This document shows, piece after piece, positions 40,101-52,100 of a stretch of DNA of 64,000 nucleotides. Each line of letters begins with the position of its first letter. Position 1 is the stretch's first letter. The notes under the pieces are model-generated. The model worked only from the letters and a program-made list of their open reading frames with translations, made no database searches and was not told the DNA's origin. The translations under genes and the position numbers were made by a program. Origin of the DNA: Pieris napi (taxonomy: Eukaryota > Arthropoda > Insecta > Lepidoptera > Pieridae); contig NC_062245.1 of assembly GCF_905475465.1 (NCBI RefSeq), forward strand, positions 5,456,001-5,520,000. Direction: 5' to 3'.

Positions 40101-43100
40101 CAACATTACTTAGAGCTGATGTTTCCCTAAAATTTGCATTGAAGAAAATGGATGAAATGAAGACACTACTAAGTAAAAAATTGCAACTGCATTGAGCAAA
40201 CGACACGCAAAAAAAAACTAGCTCAAGCTGCAATACTACAGTACTTGATAAATCCGGGTAAATATTTTGAGAACATTCAAAATGAAGATAAAACTGTTTT
40301 TGTCGGCCTACAGGTAATGGAATGCTAAACGAAATTGTTAATCTGATTAAACGCACAACCAAAAAACAAAATATACGTCTTGAAAATTTGCTTGCAGACC
40401 AAGACCTGCGAGAAAAGACTTTGACAAATGAAGAGGAACTGAACAGACCGTTAAGTCAAGCTGTTGCTACTGATAATAATGCTCCTGAAACTGGATCAGC
40501 TTGTCCATCAGACGATTTGCTTACTACTGTGAGGGTAGAAATAGCACTCTTCGAAAATGGCGGTACGCGACAGCGAGAGCGTTCCTCTCTTTTTTTCTAA
40601 AGTGGTCAGATGGTCAGAGGTTATGTCTCAACTAAGTATGTTGTTTAAATAATGTGTCAAATGCATAACTACTTTTTACTTAGTATTTTAGTTAATAATA
40701 TAAAGACCTAATTATTAAGCAAACGACTGCAATTTAAAAAAGACTAGATTACTTACTAAGTTTTAAGATATTCTGGAGAAAAAATAAATCTTTATCACTT
40801 TTTTAAACATTAAAACTGTTTTTGTAATTTGTAAAGTACTGTTTCATTTATTTAAATTCTTCCTCATCCTTTATATTTTGTATTCATAGTAGGAAATCGA
40901 TATATAAACGCAGATTAGTGCATTAAAAAAAAAATCTATAAAAAGACCGAAATGCTCGAAAAAACCGGTCTACCCGGGTTTTGATTACTCTTCGACCCGA
41001 AAACCCGGGTTTTCAAAATTGGACCGAGTTTCGATGCCCTAGTCACACCAAAACCTCACGAGCGCGATCGCAGGTATAACGAGAGAGAGACGGACCGATC
41101 TCCCGTCTCATCTCGAGCGCTGCCAGTCATTCCGTGAATGTATGAAGAAAAATGTATATCATAGTCGAATAAGTAAACTTGTCATTTTACACCCGAAATT
41201 TATCATCAAAAGTGTGAATAAAACGATAGATGTAATTTAAAATTTGAAAAAATTATTATCTTCATCAATTCCTTACTTCCCAAAAACTTATATCACCAAT
41301 AAGACGTTATCACGTAAACATCTCGATCGTAAACCTACTTTACAAACAACCAATATTTTTAAATTATGTCCAATGCCGTAGCATCTTCCGTGGGCAACTT
41401 CATTATGTTAATTTTGTGTCACGGTGCGCGCGCATCTTATAATTTCACCTTCATAAATTTTTCACAACGCGCCTAAGTATAACTTCAATAAACCTATAAC
41501 TTTTGTTCTAAAATACACCTTAACACACAGTTATAAAGTCTCCATTACCAGAACTCAGGTCAGAGTGTCATAAAGTTTTATTGATGCATTTTTTTGTACT
41601 GTCAATCATTATAGTGCATTTTAGTAGGAACTTAAAGCTGTAATCTTGTCTTGATCGCTGTCAACAATGACAAAACTTCATAAAGAAAAAATGGTTTGAC
41701 GAAGATTTAAATATATAAAGATAGATATATAAAGTTAAGTATATATAACCTTCTTAAAGTTAAAATGCCGTTAATGAGGCATGGTTTGTATTACAATTAT
41801 GAGCACAATCAACAACAAGACCTTCAATTATAGTCAATCTTCTACTACTAAAAATCTATTCCCTTACCATGTTTTTATCAATCCGCGAATTTGCTTCGTC
41901 ATGTAAAGCGTTCAATCTGAAGGTAGAAGTTGTCAGAGGGTCAACTAACTGACCACTTATTGTTCTTACAGCTAACTCCATGCCCAATATTCTGAAATAT
42001 ATTAGATCCATTATACTACCGGGGTGTCAATATTTTACTGTGCATCACTTTTTAATAGATTAATTTGATTGATTGGGATTGAGTCAATTATACAGATTTT
42101 AATACTTTGAATTTTTTGGCACATTGTTTGTCAATAATCGTGTACTAAATATTTTAAAGAAATTTAAATAATGTACACGCAAGGTTAAAAATATATTTTT
42201 TATTATATTTTTTTTTATTACTAGTAATTTATTACCTGTTTCCCTTATCGGTTGTAAACACAGCAGTCCTGGCGACTCGTCTTAGCTGATCCTGTGGTAA
42301 GGCTCCGGAGGCCGCCTGACCCCTCAATTCCAATAAAGCCCGCATACTCACTTCCATGAATTTAAAACGGCCATCATTTTTCTGAAATATTATATGAGAA
42401 GATAATATCAATATTCCACTGTTGTGGTTCGATATCGAATGAATCTATCAGTATATAGACCGATAAATTGTCAAAAATTAAAGCGCTCTTTGAATAAGTA
42501 CATTGTTTCAACGGACATTTAAACCTATTTTAAAAGGCTCCAAAAATGTTTTTTTTTTAATGAGTGATTAGTATTTTTTTTTTTTTAATAAAATAAAAAA
42601 TAAATCAGTGGCGCTACAACCTCTTTAGGTCTTGGCCTCAGGTTTCTGAATCTGTTTCATGATCATTTTTAAATCTAATAGGCAAGTAGGTGATCAGCCT
42701 CCAGTGCCTGACACACGCCGTCGACTTTTGGGTCTTAGACATGTCGGTTTCCTCACGATGTTTTCCTTCACCGTTCGAGCAAATGTTAAATGCGCACATA
42801 GAAAGAAAGTCCATTAGTGCACAGCCGGGGATCGAACCTACGACCTCAGGTATGAGAGTCGCACGCTGAAGCCACTAGGCCAACACTGCTCTGTGTTGCT
42901 CAAAAATGTTTTACTTATGATTTACATATGTTATTACTTACTGTATATAGATCCTTCCAATGCTGCAGCCATTCTCTTAAAGTGACCGCAATATCGTGTA
43001 CCACACCACCACCACCCGCCGAAGCCACGACTGTCTCGCCACATCTGAAAATATAACGGTAATTAAACTATTTCATCCAGTGATGCTTAAATCTGTATTC

Positions 43101-46100
43101 ATCATTTTAATTGGCTTTTCATAAGCATACAAAACTTAACAATGAAAATCTATGAGTCTTTTTCTTTACTAAGCCGCTATTGATTTACACGTGTTAAAAC
43201 AGCATCGATAGTAAAAAGATTCTTCGACAGCTTTAATAATTAGATTTACATTCAATACGGGGCAAAATGTTGCTTCCCGAGATTTGTTACACACTATCAA
43301 ATAGTGTTATAATACAGTAGATGAAATTTAATTTTAATCGCTACCCAGTTTTTCTTTTATAGGGGCCAGGCACCAATGTCAACTTTCCCGCTTGAAAAGT
43401 TCATCTGTTTCTTCATAATTACTATTTTAGATAGTAATACAAAACACGTACCTAACGAATTTTATAGTAATATCTTGGATGTCGCTGTTAATTACTATAC
43501 TTTACCAGTAATGTATACCTCACATACATAAATAATACGCTATAACCGTTTAGGTCTGGACCTCAAACTTCTGTATCTGTTTCGTGCCTGACACACGTCT
43601 TCGACTTTTTTGGGTCTAAGGCATACCGGTTTCCTAACGATGTTTTTCTTCGCACAAGCGAGTGTTAAATGCGCACATAGAAAGTCCTTTGGTGCACAGC
43701 TGCGGATCGAACCTACGACCTTAAGGATAAAAGTCACACGCTGTAGCCACTAGGCAGACACTGCTCTATACAAGTATATCAGAAATACAATTGTCACAGG
43801 ATTCATCACATTACAATACAATCAATTAAAATCCCATAATTTCAATTACGCAGGTCTGGGTCATGATTCATTATCGTAGGTTCATTGACCCCATTATCTG
43901 AATTCATTTGACCGGGCGGAATAACATTCTTTGTGAACTTTGGCCTAAATTTCATTGGCATACTTAAGGACAATTTGATGCTGGCGAGCGTTATAAAGTT
44001 TTTGATTGTACATGCATAATGAGCTAATGCGGTAGCATATTACCAAAAGTTCAATATTGGACGCTGCTAAAAAAATATGCGCCCTCGTGGCTACAGTACA
44101 AGCTAAACTAGAATTTATCATGTATTTAAACAGAAATACCTCTTAGATATAATATCAAACTTTGCCTGCGTAAGTTTAAAGTGATAATTAAAGTTAAATT
44201 GTATAGATAAGTTATTTATGGATGGTTGTTATTATGATTGATGTATTTGAATTTTTATCATAAAGTTAGTGGAAATTTCTCTCTTTACCAGATTTTTTTA
44301 AATTCGTTATAGTATCACTTCCGAAACCTTAAGGAAAAAGGTTTACAATTAACATTTCCTTTATTTAAATAATTTGAAATATCCCCCTTCTAACTAATTC
44401 TTTCTAGTTTAAGACAAGGCCAATTAATTGCAATTCCATTGGTCTCAATAAATGTGGGTTAGTTTTTATCTCAGTGTCGAGAGCAGTTCGACCTTTATCG
44501 GTTAAATATTATGTTCAAAGATCACTCTGGTGATATTGATTGCTTCTAAGTCTTGAAGAAATTTAAATAAAACTAATTTAATACTTTCCCCAAATCTATA
44601 AAAATAAAAAGAATCGCTAAATATGTTGATAAGCTCAAAACTCGAAGACGGCTGAACCAATAAGAATTTTCTTATATTCCTTGGATTCAGAGGAGTTTTT
44701 TATTGACAGAAAAATTGGGAAAAAATATAAAAACAAAGTTTTATATAGTACTTAGGTTTTTTTTCGGTAAAGTGAAATGTTCCATAATATGTTGCTATGA
44801 AGCTACTAAAAACGGTCAGTCGGCGAATCAGACTTTCGATCTAATACATTCATGTTTTAATGAAGTTTTATTTAAATTTAAAAAGAGAACAAAACAAAAG
44901 ACAATCAGAAAATCTATTTTCAAAGAAAAAACTGGCTGGAATTTGCATAGAAATTTGCGTATTGTGTTCCAATAAGTACGCAAGTATAAAACTATATTAT
45001 GTATTTTTACCCTCATTTCAGTCTACCTACTATAATACCCCAGAATAATATTCATTCTATATAGAATACCTGTCAACATGGCACTCTCGTATCACTACAT
45101 AGTTTCTAGGGAAGACGCCTCTCCCCTCCCGTCGAAGACTTTGTCCCCAGTACCAGTCCTTAGTCTCTCCCTCGAGGTGTACCAGCTCACCCACTTCGAG
45201 CTGAAGGTGGTTTGGTGATGTGGCGTTGAAGTTGTATAGGGCTGAAAACAAATGTATTAAGATAATGAAAAAATCCATACAATATAGAATAATGATGAAA
45301 TGTTACAATAGTCGAACAAGTTTGAGGGCGTTGTAGTTAGTAACTTATTATAGATTTTATTTATTTATAAAAACACAATCCTGTCCTAACTGGTGACCCT
45401 AACAAGTAATGAATGCACAACCAATGAAAAAAATTACACACGAAACAAAAAACAAACAAGAAATTCATAAGGAAAAACAAAATTGCATAATAAAAAATAC
45501 AAAAAAATTAACTAACTACTATAGGCACTAACAAATAAGAGAACTTTTGTCAGGTCAACGGACAGTTAAAAAGGTCCGTTAACCCATGTAATTCGTACAC
45601 TGAAATACACATATAAGTGATATGAAGATGGAAAAAGAGGCTTTCAACAGTTGTTTACACTTTTCCTTCCTTTCATATAAAAGCTGGGTGTTATTTAGTG
45701 TGAAATCTCTAAAGTTTATTATATTATTATTATTATTAAGCCTTTATTGCTGACACCCAGTACAGTATAATAACAATTATTTAAGTTACATAAAAAAAAC
45801 ACTTACTAATACATAAATAAAACTTAAACTAATACGTCACTTGACCCGTTTTAGGTAGTCACCGTGTCCTGTGACACATAGGCCTCTTCCAGCTGTTTCC
45901 ATTATTTTCTGATATTAGCTCTTCTTGTCCAAGTTGTGCCTACTATTATCTTAGTTTATTATATAGTAAACATATATTCAAAACTTGTCTCTACTACCGT
46001 TTACGTAGAAACAAAAGCTCATCTTACAATCCTAATACAGGTAATGCATATTTTTTACAAATAAATTCAGCATTACTATAATGTTGACTTGATTAATTTA

Positions 46101-49100
46101 CGTCATTTGAAACCTCTATATATTATAACTTATTTTTAGGTATATATATTTGGTAAAGTAGTGGAGCTGTCAATCAAACGTCATTACCATACTGCAAATT
46201 TACGCTGTGGGACTATTTGCATTAAATATTATATCCTTTCGGTAGCCAACTGTTTATTATTTGGCCTCATGATAAAAATTTTCTTTTTTGTCGACCTACG
46301 TTCGTACGTATACTATCCAAATATGCTAAAAATAACGGGTTACATTTGCAAAATAAAAAAAATCGCAATACATCACACCAAATAATAGGCCACTCGCTTA
46401 CAAATCTTTCAAATAAAAAATAAAAACAAAAAAGAATCTTTTATAATATATACATTTTTTAAGTCATTAAGAGCCCTTTAAAGATTGTATCTCAGCCCTT
46501 TGACATCAAGAACACTCGCTCGGCTATTATTTAACCAACATATGGTACTTATGTTACCAAAACAAAAGAATTCCGTTTATTTTTCGTCTCATTATACGCA
46601 TAAGCGAGAATAATCTAAATATGTATATCAGTTTTCTTTAATATCTTTAAAGCAAATATATTTTAAGTTTTCTTTTGGCCGTAAGAATGTCCCCATAAAC
46701 TTGCATAGATGTTATCTATATATATAAAAATGAAACCCGTTTTCCGTTGTCACGACATCACATGAAAACGGCTCGACCGATTTGTCTGATTTTTTTTTGT
46801 TGTGTTTGTAATTGTCAGGAGAAGGTTCTTATAAAAGAAAAAAAGAATAAAATGGCGCGGAAAATTAGAAAATTGAAGAATACTTAACCACCATACAATT
46901 CGAACTTTTTGGTGTAACCATATGGCGTTTGACATAACACAACATTGACAGAATGCGTGCTGCAAATATCGTCAGAGGATGTAAGAAAAATGAATATCGT
47001 TCAAAATAAATGCTTCGATCGGAGTTATTATATTGATAATATAATAATATGCGAGCCAGAAAAACAAACAAAGAATAGTTGTATAACATAAAGCATTAGA
47101 ATAATAAATACTTTGTTTCTGAAATATTTTTTAATTCATTATAGGTACCAATTTGAAATCAATATTCATAGTTAAGACAGGACAACCTCTGTCGGGTCCG
47201 CTAGTACATTATACATATATATATAGACTATAGAGGTATAGAATACGATGAAATACAGAATTCGATTAACTTGGGTCTAAATCCTTAGTTTGTTGTTTCG
47301 TTTATGCTTCCCGCAAGAATCACAGATCTTTTTGTACAGCATACAAAATGTAATCAAGAAGGAAATGCTACTTACAGAAGTCTTTATAAAGAAAGCCGCT
47401 TTCCTAATTCAGTATAACAATAACGAAGAGTACCCAAAAGAGCCTGAAGGGTTTCTAGTATGGCCTCAAAGCTAGCGAGTTAGAAAAGAATAATATGTAG
47501 TACTGAGATCGTAGTGGTGAGTTTTGTTTCGTATTTTTGTGGACATTTCCACGTTCTTCTTCTTCTTCTATCTAATATATAAAATTCTCGCACTCCTCCG
47601 AAACGGCTTAATCGATTCTTATGAAATTTTTATGCATATTCAGAAAGTCTGAGAATCGGCTGCCATAGCTATCTTTCAAACCCCTAAATGTTAAGTGGTC
47701 TACCCCTAAATTTTAATTTTTTAAATAAAATTTTATGATACAGAATTTAAAAATACATACAACCCTTAACTTTCACCTCTCTACGATCAACCCTATTTTT
47801 TATTTGTTAATTAAAATCTTATGATTTGAACTCTAGTAGTTATATAAAGATTTAATAAGACACAAAAATAAGTTTTTTCGTAGTAAATTTTAATTATAAT
47901 ATCTCTAGAGTCAAGATCGCATCTAGAGATTCCAAAAACATATTGGACATGTGGAAGTACATACTCTCGACACAGAGGTCCACATTCTAATTCGTATCAA
48001 CTATCAAGTCACAATCTCGTCTTGATTACTGTAAAATATGTCAAACTTCATACAGAAAATATAGTTAACCCTTTAATATATAATTTTTGATTTACATTCT
48101 ACAGTACAGGCTTAAATCTTACCCCTATAAGACATAAACTATCAGTTTTCCCGCCAAAACTGCGACCACACCCATTATATTGTTCCGAATTACAATAACG
48201 GTGATTGTGTAGCCTACAGAAGCCTCTTGGGAGTGGACATTAATAATAATCGTTAATATTGTTAACCGTAACGATATTATGTAGGAAACCACGTAACAAG
48301 TAATATTTTAGGAGAATGAAACGTCATACATATATTCATGACAATAAAGAAATCCCAATTTTATACCGAGCTAAAACATTAAATATTAATTTTACAACTC
48401 TTTGTTTGTTTGTTTTACTACACTTCTATTTAATTTAATTGTCAACTAACAGGAGTTACTTATAACTTAAACTCTTATTACAAAAACAAAGCGTATTTAG
48501 TTTAAATTTGCGTTTTTTTTATTCTGCCTATACTTATATTCCTTGCTTTTATGTGATTTTCCTTGCTTGTATGTAATTTTTATTTTCTAATATTATTTAT
48601 GTGTGTGTGTAAAATTTGTGACGACATTCTTGAGCGATTTTCTTGTATTTTTTAAGTAAAGTACACTTTAAAAGCTAACACAACATACATTATAAACTAC
48701 ACTTAGATACAAAATATGAAATATAATATGTATATAATTTACTCATATGAATTAAATAATCATACAACTTTTCCTACGAACCTTGCTACTTGTTACTAAT
48801 TCGATTTATGAAAATAAACGCCAACAATACACGAGAAGCCATGAGAAAATTCATTCACAATTCTTCATAACAAAAAGAGCAAAATCATATCCGTTCAAGA
48901 GCGCTTAAATATAAAAAACCACATCATGTCCAAGTTATTACATAGCGTCAACGCCAAGTTATTAATAACTTTCATTGCATGTGAATTGTCTTACATAGAC
49001 TAAGAGCTAGACAAACGACGTTTACTTTTGAAGAATCTTTCAAAGGTTGACGATCATCATGGCTACTACTACTAATTTTTGATGCCGCGCTTCTGACCAA

Positions 49101-52100
49101 TGACTTTGTGTTTTGACCAAAGCATTGCATTTAACTAAAACCAGCGGCGCGGTCTCCTTCTACCTGCCAATTTGCCTTGCTTATTCAGTTGAAGGAGCTC
49201 GACAGCTAACGACAGTTACAAGGACTGACAGCTTTTGGTCATACAGTTTTAAAAATAATATATAATAGTAAACAAAGAACAGAGGAGTTTTACAAAGTAG
49301 AGCGCTGGTATTTTGTAACGGAAGGGGGGGGGGGAAGCCACTGCCACCAATGTAGTCTAAACTTATGGTTCGACTCGCATATGGCACGACGCCATATAGT
49401 CATACCGTTGAGGTCCCAAAAGTAAACAAAAGCTATCGCAACTACCTCTTGGTCGTGTTGGTACTACCCGAGGTGGTTTTAGTGGGTTATCCCCCGGTTA
49501 TCTGAGTATCGGTCGAGTCTCACATACTTCGTCGCTTTTAAAGCGGGGACGGCGTAAACGCATATCCATCTTGGTTTAAAAAAAATTACTTTGTAACTTC
49601 CAATAGCGATATCTCAACATTTAATCAATAACCGTAGAGTTGATGTCACCATTAGATGATGAGGTATACAAACCTAATATTAAAATCGGGAGTTATAGTA
49701 ACGGAAATAAAAAATTTAATATGATAACTCAATTATAATCAATCCAGAATATAATCTTTGTCAGTAAGTTCCTTTGGCTATTACGTATTACATTCATAAA
49801 AAACATCTATATTTACTTACTTCAACTTGGTTATATATATAAACATTATCACTGAAGTAAAATATGGAACTAAAAATCGCTTAAGAATATTCAGAATTAT
49901 TTAAGCAAAACTATTCTGGTGTCATAAAAAAATATTTACCCAAAAATAAAAATTAGCAGCTCTTACGCAATTTTAAATAATAAGCACAATGGGGCGGAAT
50001 GCGTGAATCACGTTGACACTATGAGGCGCGCACCAAAAGCGATGTTATGCGCGCGCGGAATTACGAACAAACAAGACCTTAGTTTGTAAGTGGGACGAGT
50101 ATTAAACATTAATTCATAATACCTAGAGTATACATCATTTAGGGTTTAGAGCGACAAACAAAAATGAAATGAAGTAGTAAATTTTAGTCACAACCATATT
50201 TCTGTCCTGAATAACGTTTTTATTTATTTATTCAAATTCAACTTATCAAAATAATGTAAAATTCTATGCATTTTAATTTAGCTAAGATTACTTTATAAGG
50301 GAGCGTTCAAGAGCGCAATTTTTGGAGATTATCGACCCCCCCTCCCCCATGTAACTCGCCGTAACGTTTTTCAGTACCCAAGTACAGTACTGTACCCAAG
50401 TATAGTAAAATATTTCGTGACCACCTAGTGACTCTACAATAGTGTAGTGAAATTAACAATGACTGAAGTCACTCACTCAAAAAAAGATTACAGACTTCTT
50501 TTTGAAATAAAAATTTGTGAATAATGGTTATATGTAATAATAATTGTTAATACATAATAAGAATATAGAAATAATAAGTAACAAATTTTGATCAAATTCT
50601 TATTTCCTTCAGTCGCCCCTCCCCCTCGTGCTTATTCAAACACTTGTTATTTTGAACTCTTGATAATTTGAAATTTATCTCTGGTCCCTTGAGTTTCAAA
50701 TTATCGAGAGTCGACTGTACACGTAATATCAAAGGCGTTCCTGCAAATCGCCTGTAATAAGGGGAAATCGTTTCGTAGCAGGTGTCACCAATGACTTTTA
50801 GTTGTGAACACGCTCGAATTATTAATATTCTACTTATTATAACTTTTGTACTCGAAAAACTTGGATTGGTGCTATCAAAGCATGATTGCCAATTTATTAT
50901 TGTACTTGACATATAAATAACATCAGTAATCATACAATATGTAATAAAAGTGAGAGAGTACGAAGTCTCGGACTCTAGTTTTATTATTATTTTAAAAATT
51001 CCTTGGGGCTCACATTGAGAGTGTTCATGGGCGGCAGTATCCTTTAACATCAGCCTTGCGATTCTGTAACTCACTTTTCGAACTCTCACTGCGGTTTTCG
51101 CATTCTGATAAGGAGGGAGCTTAAAGTTTACTGTTTATCAGAATGCCAAATCGTAAAATTACTGCTTCACGACTGATTTGAGCGCGACCGCCGCTGCGAA
51201 AACCGCAGTGAGAGTTCGAAAACTGAGTTACAGAATCGCAAGGCTGATGTTAAAGGATACTACAACAGGTAATGTTACCCGTTTGCCCCCTGTTCTATGA
51301 AAAAAAAAGTGTGTGTACTTACGTACACGTGTTAGAAGTTAAGCTTCTTATAACAAGATACAAAAATGTTATCTATCGCCTTATTCTACGTTTGTAGAAA
51401 AGACGACACTAACAATAGAAAAAATTTAGTCTCATAATTTTTCCCTAATGCGCCAAAAGAAGTATAACTTCAAAAAAACTAAAATTGACTATAGCTAACT
51501 TCAAGGTGTCGGTTTTTTGTGACGGTGTGCGCGCATCGTAAAAATTTACTCTCATAATTTTTCCCTTACGCGCCAAAAGAATTATAGCTTCAATAAATAC
51601 AATACTCATACAAAGTCTTCCACAATTATCATACTTATAATTTCCATATATTATATACACCAGTTAAAATTTTATTATAATTAATATCTCCATATAAGTA
51701 TGAGTATAAATAGTTTTCATAAAAGCAGTAACTACGTATCACTGGTGTAATATAATATTGAGATAGACTACCGTACGTGCCTAGATAACGTTAATTACAT
51801 AGATTAATGTAATTTAACGCCATCTAGATGTCCTAAATTGAATTGATTAGTTTACATTGATGATTAGATGTTATTATGGGCCGATGAATGTTTAACTAAG
51901 CAATTAGGGCGCGAGTTTCTGAACCTTCGACACATGTTGATATCCTATTTAAAACGAGACATTATTCTATTTATAACTTCAAATGCTTTACACAGAATGT
52001 TTATAATTGATGAGGAATTTCTTTATTATTAGATTTTTTTTCTTAATTGAAAGCTAAAATGCCAATACTATATAACGGGCCGATAGACAAATCATTCATT

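Larger units (their letters stand above)
39518..41315. mobile_element. Intermediate element with ACGTGATAACGTCTT inverted ends
   Basis: ACGTGATAACGTCTT at 39518-39532 is perfectly mirrored at 41301-41315. Without the hAT it would be about 330 bp. It may extend a further 40 bp to the right. Confidence 0.62.
39311..41486. mobile_element. TTATACTTCTTTAGGCGC element split by 1.8 kb of insertion
   Basis: 39311-39516 and about 41358-41486 together form the reverse complement of 29205-29580. The break falls at TGTTGTTTT / TTTAAATTATGTCC, which are adjacent in the intact copy. Between them lie an ACGTGATAACGTCTT-ended segment and a hAT element. Confidence 0.72.

Noticed and set aside
39790..40362. 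190-codon open frame on the minus strand
   Set aside because: It is antisense to the hAT transposase remnants, which read sensibly on the plus strand.
50592..51089. 165-codon open frame on the minus strand
   Set aside because: It runs through a foldback MITE end and an inverted repeat, has no domain I recognise and no coding-like composition; treated as chance across repeats.
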